A stretch of 64,000 nucleotides of DNA from UBA4207 sp964352405 (GTDB taxonomy: Bacteria; Bdellovibrionota; Bacteriovoracia; Bacteriovoracales; Bacteriovoracaceae), in assembly GCA_964352405.1 (NCBI GenBank), contig CAYGRY010000006.1:1-64000 (forward strand). Direction: 5' to 3'. Positions 24,586 to 34,321 of the stretch are shown piece after piece (position 1 is the stretch's first letter; the number at the start of each line of letters is the position of its first letter). The position numbers and the translations under genes are program-made. The notes beneath the pieces were generated by a model. The model was given only the letters and a program-made list of their open reading frames with translations. It ran no database searches and was not told the DNA's origin.

Positions 24586-27570
24586 ATGATGGAAATGAAT
24601 GAAGAGTTTGAAGAATTTAAAGTTGAAATTCTTGAAATGCTCGATAAAGCAGAACAGTGCTTACTTCAGTTTGATCAATTACCCGATAATACTAGTTCGA
24701 AAGATCTGTATGATGATATCTTTCGCTCATATCACAATATCAAGGGTGCGGCTGGGATGATGGAGTGGGAAGAGCTTCAAGGTCATATCCATGAGCTTGA
24801 AACCACTTTAATGCAATCTAAAGAAGCTCTTACCATTCCAAAACATTTGATTGGTTGGTTTTTGCAAGGTAACGACGCAACTCGCTTACTCATGAATGGT
24901 GATGCTTATGAGTTTGATTACTCTCTAGGCGCAAACGCATCATCAGCGCCTGTTGCTGAAGGTGTACTTGTTATTGAGCAAAAAAAAACCGCTGAAGAGA
25001 CTCAGGCAAACGAAGAGTTGCCTGCAGAGTTGTTTGAGGAAGTAGAAGAAAACCTAGAGCAGTTATCAATCTATTTGACAAAGTTCGAAGATAATCCGTG
25101 TGATGTAAGTATTAACGAAGATCTCTATCGTGCCGTTCACACTATACGTGGTGCTGTTCAGCTTTTTGGTCTTGCGGATATAGCCAACCTCGCTACAGCG
25201 ATGGAAGAGAGTCTAGCAGGCCCACGAAGGGAAGCGTTGCCAATTGAATCTGGACTAGCTAACACTTTGGTCCTTTGTGTTGATATGTTGAGACATTGTA
25301 TGGGTGATGTTGAAAACCCAACAAATGCGCTTGAACTATCTACAATGTGTAATCTTATCAAACCTTATCTTCCAAAGACTGAATCAAAAAGTGAGAATGC
25401 AATGGCGTTGGTAGAACCAGTTGATCAAGTACAAAATGAAGTCGTGCTCAAAGACATTCCTAAAAAAGCTGAAGTGACAAAAGTTACAGCAAAAGCAAAA
25501 TCAGGAAATGAACCAGAGAAAGTCGATTCATCTATTAGAGTTCAAGTGTCACTACTTGATCGTTTAATGACATTGATGGGCGAAATGGTTTTAGTTCGAA
25601 ATCAAGTTCTCCAGTATTCAAGTAAAACAGACGACCTTAGTTTCTTAAGTTTAAGTCAAAAACTTGATGCTGTAACTTCAGAGCTGCAAGACGAAACGAT
25701 GAAAACTAGGATGCAGCCTATAGGCAATATTCTAAGTAAGTTTCAAAGAGTTGTGAGAGATCTTTCTAATTCTCTTGGTAAGAAGATTAATTTGGAGCTT
25801 GTTGGTGTTGAAACTGAACTAGATAAATCGCTTATTGAAGCGGTTAAAGATCCTCTTACACATGTTGTTCGAAATGCATGTGATCACGGTATTGAGCCAA
25901 TTGATCAACGTCTATCAAGTGGTAAGTCTGAAACTGGAACAATAACGATTAAAGCTTTTCATGAAGGTGGACAAGTTATTGTTGAAGTTTCAGATGATGG
26001 TAAAGGTCTTTGTAGTGATAAGCTGATCGCAAAAGCGATTGAACGTGGAGTTATTGACGAAGCAAAAGCTGAACGCATGAGTGAACGTGACATTCAGGCA
26101 CTTATTTTCGCACCAGGATTTTCAACAGCTGAAAAAGTGACCAATGTATCGGGCCGTGGTGTCGGAATGGATGTCGTTAAAAGTAATATTGAAAAAATTG
26201 GTGGTCTTGTTGATATCTCAAGCCGTGAAGGTGAGGGAACGAAGATTACATTAAAGATTCCACTGACGTTGGCCATCGTGCCTGCAATGGTTGTGAGATC
26301 TGGTACAGACCGCTTTGCTATTCCACAGATGAAGCTAGTGGAGCTTGTTCGTGCAGAAAAAAATACTATTGAATTTGTGCAGGGTAAACCTGTTTATCGT
26401 TTAAGAGGAAATATACTACCACTGCTAGATTTTAAAAAAGTTCTCGATAAAGAGATGGAAGAAACACAAGAAATCTTTGAGGAAAGCACTAATATTGTAG
26501 TCCTTAATTCAGATGGTCACCAATTCGGACTTCTCGTTGATGAAATTCTTGATACGGCGGACATTGTTGTTAAACCACTTGCAAAATTCTTGAAAAATAT
26601 CTCTATTTATTCTGGTGCAACAGTCTTAGGTGATGGAAGTATTGCCCTTATTCTCGATATCCTAGGTATTGCTCAAAGAAACTTTGGTCAGATTGTTAAA
26701 ACAGAAGAAAAGAAATCTTCTGTAAGTCAAAGTATCGTAAGTAGTAGTGAAAAGAATGACTACGTTCTTATTGGGCTTGGTTCTAAAACAAAGCACGCTA
26801 TACCTCTTTCTTTTGTAAACCGTTTAGAAGAAGTGAGTGTTTCTTCGATAGAGCTTTCTGGACATCAACGAGTAGTAAGATATAGAGGCGGAGTCTTAAA
26901 GCTCGTGAACCTTAATGAAGTCTTAGGTTACGAATCTAAAGAAGTTCAAGATGAATTGATCCATGTGATTGTTATCAATCAGAATGGTAATCTCATTGGT
27001 ATAGAAGTTGATCGTATCTTCGATGTTTTATCTACAAGTGATGCAATTGAAACATCTTCAACCAGTCATGAAGCAATTATAGGTAATATTATTACAGAAA
27101 ACGAAATCGTTGTTCTGGTCGACGTTTTAAAGGTCTGTCGTGCCTTAATGCCACACAAATCAGAGCAGCCACATTACAACACTGTTCATAAAGTTCTCTT
27201 AATTGAAGACTCTGAAGTTATACGAAATAAAATTGCAAAGGACCTTGTCGCTAACGGATACAACGTTATTACTGCGGTTGATGGCGTTGATGGACTTAGA
27301 AAGATTCTTGAGAACCGAGCCGACTTTCATTTGATAATTTCAGATTTGGAACTTCCCAAAATGAACGGTTATGACTTTGCAAAGAAAGTTAGAAGTGTTC
27401 AAAGACTAAAAGAAATTCCAATGGTGGCACTATCTGCTACCAGCAAAGAATCTGTACTTGAAAAGGCAATAGACGCTGGATTTGATTCATTTTTTGAGAA
27501 GGGTCAATTACAGGAATTGATATCATTTGCACAAGAGCTCTCACTAAACTACCAAGGTAAGGCAGCATGA
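24586..27570 (+). CDS. cheA: CheA-type hybrid chemosensory histidine kinase
   Basis: Autophosphorylates and passes phosphate to CheY and CheB receivers. From ATG 24586 (994 residues; preferred over ATG 24553 for its AGAG site) the order is: Hpt 1 (H50, SYHNIKGAAGMM), Hpt 2 (H185, AVHTIRGAVQLFG), dimerisation helices at about 320-385, and a HATPase with N box HVVRNACDHGIE, DDGKGL and GRGVGMDVVKSN. Two CheW-like domains follow (about 555-690 and 725-850), then a receiver (D920, LIISDLELPKMNGY). Ordinary CheA has one Hpt and one CheW-like domain and no receiver. It overlaps cheW by 4 bp. Confidence 0.95.
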   Translation: MMEMNEEFEEFKVEILEMLDKAEQCLLQFDQLPDNTSSKDLYDDIFRSYHNIKGAAGMMEWEELQGHIHELETTLMQSKEALTIPKHLIGWFLQGNDATRLLMNGDAYEFDYSLGANASSAPVAEGVLVIEQKKTAEETQANEELPAELFEEVEENLEQLSIYLTKFEDNPCDVSINEDLYRAVHTIRGAVQLFGLADIANLATAMEESLAGPRREALPIESGLANTLVLCVDMLRHCMGDVENPTNALELSTMCNLIKPYLPKTESKSENAMALVEPVDQVQNEVVLKDIPKKAEVTKVTAKAKSGNEPEKVDSSIRVQVSLLDRLMTLMGEMVLVRNQVLQYSSKTDDLSFLSLSQKLDAVTSELQDETMKTRMQPIGNILSKFQRVVRDLSNSLGKKINLELVGVETELDKSLIEAVKDPLTHVVRNACDHGIEPIDQRLSSGKSETGTITIKAFHEGGQVIVEVSDDGKGLCSDKLIAKAIERGVIDEAKAERMSERDIQALIFAPGFSTAEKVTNVSGRGVGMDVVKSNIEKIGGLVDISSREGEGTKITLKIPLTLAIVPAMVVRSGTDRFAIPQMKLVELVRAEKNTIEFVQGKPVYRLRGNILPLLDFKKVLDKEMEETQEIFEESTNIVVLNSDGHQFGLLVDEILDTADIVVKPLAKFLKNISIYSGATVLGDGSIALILDILGIAQRNFGQIVKTEEKKSSVSQSIVSSSEKNDYVLIGLGSKTKHAIPLSFVNRLEEVSVSSIELSGHQRVVRYRGGVLKLVNLNEVLGYESKEVQDELIHVIVINQNGNLIGIEVDRIFDVLSTSDAIETSSTSHEAIIGNIITENEIVVLVDVLKVCRALMPHKSEQPHYNTVHKVLLIEDSEVIRNKIAKDLVANGYNVITAVDGVDGLRKILENRADFHLIISDLELPKMNGYDFAKKVRSVQRLKEIPMVALSATSKESVLEKAIDAGFDSFFEKGQLQELISFAQELSLNYQGKAA

Positions 27571-28037
27571 AAACCAGTGAACAAATAAAAAATGCCAGCG
27601 TTGAACCAAGACAGTTTTCAACATTCGTAGTCGATGGTCAGCTCTACGGAATTGATGTGATGAAAGTACAAGAAGTCACAAAACCATTGGCGATGACTCA
27701 GATGAAGTCAGCCCCTGCTGTCGTCAGAGGTCTGATAAATCTAAGAGGACAGATAGCTACAGCTATTGATCTAAATGAATTGTTTGATATCACTAGTGAA
27801 AAGTCACAAGAACAAATGACAATCGTTTGTAAATCAGAAGATATTCTGATCTCGCTACTAGTAGATACTATTGGCGATGTGATCGAAGTAGAAAACCAAA
27901 GATTTGAAAAAGTTCCAATAACAATTCCAACCTCAATTTCAATTTTCATGAAGGGTGTTTATAAAACAGATAATGGAATTCTTTCCATTTTATGTCTAGA
28001 TACAATTTTAAATGAATTAGAAAGAAAGTGTGCCTAA
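27567..28037 (+). CDS. cheW: CheW coupling protein
   Basis: Links receptors to CheA in the cytoplasmic array. The 156-residue protein shows FVVDGQLYGIDVMKVQEV, AVVRGLINLRGQIATAIDL and ILISLLVDTIGDVIEVE, the typical CheW strands and hydrophobic groove. The ATG overlaps the cheA stop by 4 bp, so expression is coupled. Confidence 0.95.
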   Translation: MKTSEQIKNASVEPRQFSTFVVDGQLYGIDVMKVQEVTKPLAMTQMKSAPAVVRGLINLRGQIATAIDLNELFDITSEKSQEQMTIVCKSEDILISLLVDTIGDVIEVENQRFEKVPITIPTSISIFMKGVYKTDNGILSILCLDTILNELERKCA

Positions 28038-28056
28038 TTAACTTATGGAGAAGAAG

Positions 28057-29613
28057 ATGACTAATGCAGCCAAGAACACAGATGACCAGTTTTATGTCTC
28101 AAATTTAGAAGCGGTTTATAATGCAATTGATAAAGTACAAGCAGTGATTGAATTCAATCTTGATGGAACAATTATTATTGCAAATAATAATTTCTGCTCT
28201 GCTTTAGGGTACACTTTAGATGAAATAAAAGGTAAGCATCACAGAATTTTTTGTGATCCAGCCTACACAAACAGCCTAGAATATGCACGTTTTTGGGAAA
28301 AGCTTGCTCGTGGAGAATTTGAGCAACAAGAATACATGCGCTACACAAAACAAGGAAAGCAAATTTGGATTCAAGCTTCTTATAATCCAATATTTGATGA
28401 AAATGGAAAGCCTTATAAAGTTGTAAAGTTTGCCACTGACATTACAGAGCAAAAATTAAAAACTCTTATTTTTGAAGCCACTCTTGATGCGGTTTCAAAA
28501 TCACAGGCCATCATTGAATTTAATATGGATGGTACAATTATTACTGCCAATGACAATTTATGCACCACTCTTGGCTATGGACTTGGTGAGATTCAAGGTA
28601 AGCATCACCGAATTTTCTGTGAGTCAAAATTTGCAGACTCTCAAGAATATAAGGACTTTTGGGCAAAGCTTAATAAAGGTGAATTTGAATCTAAAGAGTA
28701 TAAGAGAATAAGTAAAAGTGGGAAAATTATTTGGATTCAAGCATCGTATAACCCAATTCTAAACTTAGCTGGTAAACCATTCAAAGTTGTAAAATTTGCA
28801 ACAGATATTACTCAACTTAAGAATATGATTGAAGAGGTAACTCTGACTGCTGGTGAACTTTCGGCAAGTGCGGAACAACTTCAAAATTATGCTAATCAAA
28901 TGAATGAGAATGCGAAGAAAACTTCAAGCGAGTCTGAGATAGCGTCTGCATCTTCTGAACAAGTTTTCTTAGGTGTTCAAACCGTAGCAGCATCTACTGA
29001 AGAGATGGTCGCTTCTATTAGAGAGATCTCAAGGTCTTCTTCAGACTCTGCCGAAATGTCGAGAACGACACTGCAAAACGCCGTTGAGACAAATAAAACG
29101 ATTCAGCAACTTGGCATTAGTTCACAAGAAATTGGTAATGTCATCAAGGTGATTAGCTCTATTGCTCAACAAACAAATCTTCTTGCTTTAAATGCTACGA
29201 TTGAAGCGGCAAGAGCAGGGGATGCTGGTAAAGGATTTGCAGTTGTTGCTAACGAAGTTAAAGAACTTGCCAAACAAACGGCGAAAGCAACAGAAGATAT
29301 TACAAATAGAATTGGCGCGATTCAAAAAGATACTTCAGTCGCTGTTGAAGCGATCGGTGGAATCTCTAAAGCGATGGAAAAACTTAACTCAATTTCTGGT
29401 GCTATTGCTTCTGCAGTTGAAGAACAAACGGCTACTACAAATGAAGTATCACGTGTTATTGGCGATTCGAAAAAAGGTGTTGAGAGTATTTCAAATACCA
29501 TTAAAGAAGTTGCTCATGGTGCCGAATTAAGTGCAACAACTTGTGGTGAGACATTAAAATCAGTTGAGTCGTTAGCGAATTTAGCTGAAAAACTTAAGCA
29601 ACTTGTAAGCTAG
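28057..29613 (+). CDS. Soluble methyl-accepting chemotaxis protein with duplicated PAS domains
   Basis: A cytoplasmic receptor that feeds CheA/CheW. I choose ATG 28057 (518 residues) because GGAGAAGAAG lies 6 bp before it; ATG 28045 would swallow that site. Two PAS domains of about 122 residues stand in tandem and are near copies: FNLDGTIIIANNNFCSALGY versus FNMDGTIITANDNLCTTLGY, and KGKHHRIFCD versus QGKHHRIFCE, each ending KVVKFATDIT. The signalling hairpin SIAQQTNLLALNATIEAA follows. There are no membrane segments. The ligand may be redox, oxygen or a small molecule, as in Aer-like receptors. Confidence 0.94.
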   Translation: MTNAAKNTDDQFYVSNLEAVYNAIDKVQAVIEFNLDGTIIIANNNFCSALGYTLDEIKGKHHRIFCDPAYTNSLEYARFWEKLARGEFEQQEYMRYTKQGKQIWIQASYNPIFDENGKPYKVVKFATDITEQKLKTLIFEATLDAVSKSQAIIEFNMDGTIITANDNLCTTLGYGLGEIQGKHHRIFCESKFADSQEYKDFWAKLNKGEFESKEYKRISKSGKIIWIQASYNPILNLAGKPFKVVKFATDITQLKNMIEEVTLTAGELSASAEQLQNYANQMNENAKKTSSESEIASASSEQVFLGVQTVAASTEEMVASIREISRSSSDSAEMSRTTLQNAVETNKTIQQLGISSQEIGNVIKVISSIAQQTNLLALNATIEAARAGDAGKGFAVVANEVKELAKQTAKATEDITNRIGAIQKDTSVAVEAIGGISKAMEKLNSISGAIASAVEEQTATTNEVSRVIGDSKKGVESISNTIKEVAHGAELSATTCGETLKSVESLANLAEKLKQLVS

Positions 29614-29636
29614 TTTAAAGATAAAAGGGGACAGAA

Positions 29637-30722
29637 TTGAGCCATTCAAAGAAAATTAAAATTTTGATTGTCGATGATTCTGTCCTTTTTAGAATCCAAC
29701 TGCAAAAAGCGCTCGGATTGAGTGAAGATTTTGAAGTTGTCGGTACGGCGAAAAACGGCGTTATAGCTCTTGAAAAAATTGAAGAACTTTCCCCTGATGT
29801 TTGTATCCTTGATCTTGAAATGCCAGTCATGGATGGCATTACGACTTTGAAGCATATTTGTGATAAAAAATATAAAACAAAAGTTATTATGTTTTCTTCT
29901 CATAGTATGGATGGTGCTGACAAAACTTTAGATGCTATGTCGCTTGGAGCAATTGATTTTGTGGCCAAGCCATCACTCAATAGTATTTTTAATGATCCTT
30001 CAATAGTTTTAAGAGAGATCATTCAGCCAAAAATTGAGTCTTTGTTTAAAATCGTTTCAAAGTCTAAATCTGTAGTAATAGAACAAAAGCCTATACCCAG
30101 TTTGAAAGCAATTGAATGGCAAAATGTTCATCCTGAAATTTTAGTCATTGCTTCCTCTACAGGTGGTCCTGGTGCTCTTTTAGAGTTTTTTTCTGAACTA
30201 ACAATGGATATACCATATCCAATCGTTATTGCTCAGCATATGCCTCCTTTGTTTACTGCATCTCTTGCTGAAAGACTCGGGCGTGTTTCTAATAAGGTTT
30301 CGACAGAAGCAGCTCATGGTGAAAAGCTTGAACCTAACCATATCTATGTTGTCCCTGGAGATTTTCATTTGTCTCTCACCGGTAACAAATATGATTGTTC
30401 AATACTTTTAAACCAAGGTCCTCATCGTAATTTTGTGAGGCCTTGTGCGGATTATTTATTTGAAACTGCAGCTGAAATCTTTAAGAAAAATGTTCTCTCT
30501 ATTGTCTTTACAGGTATGGGGCGTGATGGATGTGATGGTGCTCATGCAGTAAAACAAAATAATGGTACAGTCTTAATTCAAGACGAAGCTTCCTGTGCGG
30601 TTTTTGGTATGCCTGGAGCTGTCTATAAAACAGGTGATTATGACTTTATTGATAATCCTAAAGCTATTGCGAGAAAGGTGATTGACCTTTTAAATAGAAA
30701 AGGAATTAATGATGTCGCCTGA
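29637..30722 (+). CDS. cheB: CheB receptor methylesterase/deamidase
   Basis: Removes methyl groups from receptor glutamates when its receiver is phosphorylated. The 361 residues comprise a receiver (ILIVDDSVLFRIQL; phospho-Asp in VCILDLEMPVMDG; KPSLNS) and a C-terminal esterase with its triad in IASSTGGPGALLEF (Ser), IAQHMPPLFT (His) and FTGMGRDGCDG (Asp). It starts at TTG 29637 with AGGGG before it; no better start preserves the first receiver strand. It overlaps cheR by 14 bp. Confidence 0.94.
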   Translation: MSHSKKIKILIVDDSVLFRIQLQKALGLSEDFEVVGTAKNGVIALEKIEELSPDVCILDLEMPVMDGITTLKHICDKKYKTKVIMFSSHSMDGADKTLDAMSLGAIDFVAKPSLNSIFNDPSIVLREIIQPKIESLFKIVSKSKSVVIEQKPIPSLKAIEWQNVHPEILVIASSTGGPGALLEFFSELTMDIPYPIVIAQHMPPLFTASLAERLGRVSNKVSTEAAHGEKLEPNHIYVVPGDFHLSLTGNKYDCSILLNQGPHRNFVRPCADYLFETAAEIFKKNVLSIVFTGMGRDGCDGAHAVKQNNGTVLIQDEASCAVFGMPGAVYKTGDYDFIDNPKAIARKVIDLLNRKGINDVA

Positions 30723-31542
30723 GACCTTAAGTTTTTTCGCTCAAATCATTGAAAAAGAAACTGGGATAATCTATCAGGATATTAATCTCTATCAGTTAAA
30801 AACGCGACTTGAAGAAATAATGAAAACAGAAGGGTTTGAAACGATAGAAGAGCTTGAGAAGACCTTTAAAAGTCCTTCATTACCACTACTTCTAAAAAGA
30901 AAGTTTTTAGATCATGCAACAAATAATGAGACATTATTTTTTAGAGATCCAACATTCTTTAACGCTCTTCAAAACTTTGTACTAACAGAGGTTTTATTAG
31001 AAAACCCTAGCAAGCTTAAAATTTGGTCTGCAGCCTCAAGTACTGGCCAAGAGGCGATAAGTACTGCAATTGCTTTAGATGAGCTATCAAAAAAAATGCC
31101 GATTCCTCCTTTTACGATTGTCGCTACAGATATTTCAGAAAAGGCATTAGCAAAAGCACAAGCTGGGATCTATTCTGATTTTGAAATCTCTAGAGGTTTA
31201 TCACCTGAAAGAAAGGCTAATTATTTTACTCAAGTTGAAGGTGGTTGGAAGATTAACCCAGAGATTAGTTCAAAAATTAACTACGGTTATAATAATCTAA
31301 TCAATTCTGCTGTTTATGGACCCTTTCATATTATCCTTTGTCGCAATGTTTTGATTTATCATAAAGTTGAAACAAAAAAAATTGTTCTGGACTCGTTGTT
31401 TTCTCAGCTAGATTCCAATGGGGCTATTTTAATGGGAGTAGGAGAGACGATGCTTGGCTTAAGAGATAGCGTTTCAACTAGAGTCATAGGTAATGTAACT
31501 TTCTATAAAAAACCATCTATTGTAGACTCAAAAGCTAGCTAA
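30709..31542 (+). CDS. cheR: CheR receptor methyltransferase
   Basis: Methylates receptor glutamates with S-adenosylmethionine. The 277 residues have the CheR N-terminal helical domain and the catalytic motifs LKIWSAASSTGQEAIS (usually SAGCSTGEE), IVATDISEKALAKAQAGIYS, and HIILCRNVLIYH. The altered motif I keeps the glycine and is probably functional. ATG 30709 has AAGGA upstream. The gene ends the rightward chemosensory operon, overlapping the convergent LysR gene by 8 bp. Confidence 0.93.
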   Translation: MMSPETLSFFAQIIEKETGIIYQDINLYQLKTRLEEIMKTEGFETIEELEKTFKSPSLPLLLKRKFLDHATNNETLFFRDPTFFNALQNFVLTEVLLENPSKLKIWSAASSTGQEAISTAIALDELSKKMPIPPFTIVATDISEKALAKAQAGIYSDFEISRGLSPERKANYFTQVEGGWKINPEISSKINYGYNNLINSAVYGPFHIILCRNVLIYHKVETKKIVLDSLFSQLDSNGAILMGVGETMLGLRDSVSTRVIGNVTFYKKPSIVDSKAS

Positions 31543-32362
31543 AAGAGTTAATTATAAATTGAACACATTCCTTGCTATAGCTGTTTTTCAAAAATTCTGG
31601 TCTATAAACAACACAAAACTCATCTTTAACGAATAGACTCTTTTGCTCATTCTCAACTTTCAATTTTTCCATTTGAACAAAACGTTCTGGAAGGATCCCA
31701 TAGGCCATATTTGATTCAACTAAATCCCCAATGAGATTGAAGTCATTGGTATGGATATGTTGAGTAGGTGCCGATTTCCATTGCCTTAAAATCTCATGTG
31801 TCTGGGGAAGGGTAAAGTCAGCAATAAGTTGATTGTTAGGAGTTTGATTTGAGGTAGATTTCCAAATCATAACTTTATCGAATGTGATCCTATTGATAAA
31901 TAGATCTGGATTTCTTATCGGGTTAACAACTACTCCAATATCAATCTCACCATTTTGAATCATTTGCTGTACAGATCTTGAGTTATCATGGTGAAGCTTA
32001 AAATTTATTTGTGGATATTTTTTGGTACTTTGTTTTAGAAATTTTGAAAGAAAGTATCTCCCTATAACAGGGTGACATCCGATTTTTATATTAAGTTGTA
32101 TTTGTGTATTGATATTTGCCAGCGATTCTATTTCATTTTTTGTGTTTAGAATTAAGCTTGTTTTTTCTAGAATCAGTTTTCCTTGCGGAGTCAGGGTTAT
32201 CCCTTGTTTTGTTCTATAGAAAAGCTTCGTATTCAAACTTTTCTCCAATCTTGAGATCGCTTCAGACACGGTAGGTTGGGTTACACCTAGCATCTTTGCC
32301 GTTAACGTAAAGGAGCGGTAGGTATTAACTTGCTGAAAATACATTAAGTCGTTCATATTCAT
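31535..32362 (-). CDS. LysR-family transcriptional regulator
   Basis: A 275-residue regulator if it starts at ATG 32362, which gives the family opening MNMNDLMYFQQVNTYRSF. The longer frame from 32440 adds an unlikely tail. The helix-turn-helix is TLTAKMLGVTQPTVSEAISR, and the C-terminal co-inducer domain holds IKIGCHPVIGRYFLSKFL and GEIDIGVVVNP. A dyad ATATAGG-N6-CCTATAT lies directly upstream, as expected for autoregulation. It is divergent from the secreted-protein gene at 32462, which is a likely target. Confidence 0.9.
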   Translation of the reverse strand: MNMNDLMYFQQVNTYRSFTLTAKMLGVTQPTVSEAISRLEKSLNTKLFYRTKQGITLTPQGKLILEKTSLILNTKNEIESLANINTQIQLNIKIGCHPVIGRYFLSKFLKQSTKKYPQINFKLHHDNSRSVQQMIQNGEIDIGVVVNPIRNPDLFINRITFDKVMIWKSTSNQTPNNQLIADFTLPQTHEILRQWKSAPTQHIHTNDFNLIGDLVESNMAYGILPERFVQMEKLKVENEQKSLFVKDEFCVVYRPEFLKNSYSKECVQFIINSFS

Positions 32363-32382
32363 ATATAGGTTATAGCCTATAT
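32363..32382. promoter_or_regulatory. LysR-type dyad operator candidate
   Basis: A perfect inverted repeat ATATAGG, 6-bp centre, CCTATAT abuts the LysR start codon and faces the divergent gene. The T-rich/A-rich dyad and its position fit a LysR regulator binding site. Confidence 0.5.
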
Positions 32383-32461
32383 TGATAATGGTTTCAACAG
32401 GTCTTTTTCTATGGTTGTATGTAGGCCATGTTCTCCTCAACCAAGCACGAAGGAGAAAAAA

Positions 32462-32914
32462 ATGAAATTATTATTTAGCTTGTTATTCTTAGTCAGTTCA
32501 TTTGCAGCTTTTGCACAATCTAGTCAGACCATTATTTCAGAAAAAGTGGTGACGTTTCCAGTTGATTTAAATACAACACGCTTAAAGTTTACAAGCCTTG
32601 GCTATAGCGCCCCTCTTGTAACGGTCATAGTGCCAGAACTTGCTGGAGATACGCTTCTTAATCATAGAAATGAAGGAGAAGATGGGCCTTGTCTTTTCAC
32701 TTATGATGCTTTTAGAGTTGATGATGTTTTACAGGATAATCCTGAAGTTTTAGATACGCAGTTTACGATTAAAGTGATCAGATCAGTTTTCGTTCATCAT
32801 AACGTTTGTAAAGTAACTCTTACAGAAACAGTTGAAGCTGATATTCGTGGTTTCTTGTTTCAACATTCTCTATCGACCCCCATGCCTGATAGAATCATCG
32901 AAGATTGCTTTTAG
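32462..32914 (+). CDS. Small secreted protein of unknown function
   Basis: I start at ATG 32462 (150 residues), which has AAGGAG upstream and a textbook signal peptide, MKLLFSLLFLVSSFAAFAQ. An upstream in-frame ATG at 32411 gives a non-signal tail. The mature part is beta-rich with two or three cysteines and ends in a Cys-Phe. No family is recognised. It is divergent from the LysR gene and probably regulated by it. A strong hairpin follows its stop. Confidence 0.7.
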   Translation: MKLLFSLLFLVSSFAAFAQSSQTIISEKVVTFPVDLNTTRLKFTSLGYSAPLVTVIVPELAGDTLLNHRNEGEDGPCLFTYDAFRVDDVLQDNPEVLDTQFTIKVIRSVFVHHNVCKVTLTETVEADIRGFLFQHSLSTPMPDRIIEDCF

Positions 32915-32920
32915 GCCCTT

Positions 32921-32942
32921 ATCCCCCTCAAATGAGGGGGAT
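32921..32942 (+). terminator. Hairpin terminator after the secreted-protein gene
   Basis: ATCCCCCTC, loop AAAT, GAGGGGGAT forms a perfect 9-bp GC-rich stem 7 bp after the stop, followed by TCTTGACTTT. The T run is weak. Confidence 0.65.
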
Positions 32943-33061
32943 TCTTGACTTTAGACGCTAGGTGGCGGATAGATAACCTACTGATCTGAACATACCAATA
33001 TTGCTTATTTAACTGCTAGTGTTCGGATTAAGCAGTTAATGAAAACAAAAGTAGTATTAGT

Positions 33062-34321
33062 ATGATTGATTTTAAATTTTTAAATCTTTATCCGACCATT
33101 TTAAAAGCTCTTGAGAATAAGGGCTATAAAAACCCAACTCCGATTCAAGAACAATGTATTCCTCATTTATTAAACGGGAAGGATATCCTCGGTATCGCAC
33201 AAACTGGTACAGGTAAAACTGCTGCTTTCTCTCTACCAATTATCAATCGTATTGCTAATCATAAAGTTAAAATCAAGCCAGCCAGAGTGCGTGTTTTGAT
33301 TTTAACGCCAACAAGAGAATTAGCGTCACAGATTGAAGACAATATTAAGACTTACAGCCAAGGTTTAAAAATTTTTACTGCCGTCATCTTTGGTGGAGTA
33401 GGGCATCGTCAACAAATTGTTAATATGGGTAAAGGTGTTGATATCCTGATAGCAACACCAGGTAGACTTTTAGACCTCATGGATGACGGGCATGTACTTT
33501 TTGAACAGCTAGAAGTCTTTGTCTTAGATGAAGCCGATCGTATGCTTGATATGGGCTTTTTTCACGACGTAAATCGTATTATTGAAAAACTTCCTAAGAT
33601 GAGACAAACATTATTGTTCTCGGCCACGATGCCAAATGATATTTCAAGCCTTGCCAGTAAATTACTTAAAGACCCTGTTAGAGTAGAAGTCACACCAGAA
33701 TCAACAACAGTTGAGCGAATTGAACAGAGCCTTTTATTTGTTGATAAGACGAATAAGCCACTTCTACTTGAACATATTGTAAAAACAAAGGAAGTAAAGT
33801 CTGCGCTCGTTTTCACCAAAACAAAGCACGGCGCGAATAAAGTTGTAAAGATTTTAGAAAAAAGTGGCATTCAATGTGCTGCTATTCATGGCAATAAATC
33901 TCAAGGTGCAAGAGAGAAAGCCTTAGCTGATTTTAAATCTGGCAATATCAAAGTTCTCGTTGCAACTGATATTGCAGCTCGTGGTATCGATGTTAATGAT
34001 GTTACTCACGTTATCAATTATAATTTACCAGATGATCCAAAAAGCTATGTTCACCGAATTGGTCGTACCGCTAGAGCTGGCAAAAATGGTATTGCATTGT
34101 CGTTTTGTGATGAAACAGAGCATGGGCTTTTAAAAGATATTGAAAAACAAATCAAAACGACAATTCCTCGTGATAATGATCATCCTCTATTTGGCGTACC
34201 CGCAAGAGTTGTACCTGTGCAAGCAAATCGTCCAGGAAAACCTATGAGCAGAAGACCTGCTCCAAATAAATCAAAAAAGAAAAAGAGCTTTAGAACTAGC
34301 AGACCAGCTAAAAAAAGTTGA
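33062..34321 (+). CDS. DEAD-box RNA helicase (RhlE-like)
   Basis: Unwinds RNA with ATP, for example in ribosome assembly, RNA decay or cold adaptation. The 419 residues contain the Q motif (PTPIQEQCIP), Walker A AQTGTGKTAAF, PTRELASQI, GGVGHRQQ, DEAD in VLDEADRMLDMGF, SAT, and HRIGRTARAG. The basic tail after about 375 (ending KKKKSFRTSRPAKKS) is typical of RhlE proteins. The gene stands alone, and a long inverted repeat spans its stop codon. Confidence 0.93.
   Translation: MIDFKFLNLYPTILKALENKGYKNPTPIQEQCIPHLLNGKDILGIAQTGTGKTAAFSLPIINRIANHKVKIKPARVRVLILTPTRELASQIEDNIKTYSQGLKIFTAVIFGGVGHRQQIVNMGKGVDILIATPGRLLDLMDDGHVLFEQLEVFVLDEADRMLDMGFFHDVNRIIEKLPKMRQTLLFSATMPNDISSLASKLLKDPVRVEVTPESTTVERIEQSLLFVDKTNKPLLLEHIVKTKEVKSALVFTKTKHGANKVVKILEKSGIQCAAIHGNKSQGAREKALADFKSGNIKVLVATDIAARGIDVNDVTHVINYNLPDDPKSYVHRIGRTARAGKNGIALSFCDETEHGLLKDIEKQIKTTIPRDNDHPLFGVPARVVPVQANRPGKPMSRRPAPNKSKKKKSFRTSRPAKKS

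Noticed and set aside
28175..28390. Antisense open frame within the PAS receptor gene
   Set aside because: It lies opposite strongly conserved PAS coding and has no start context.
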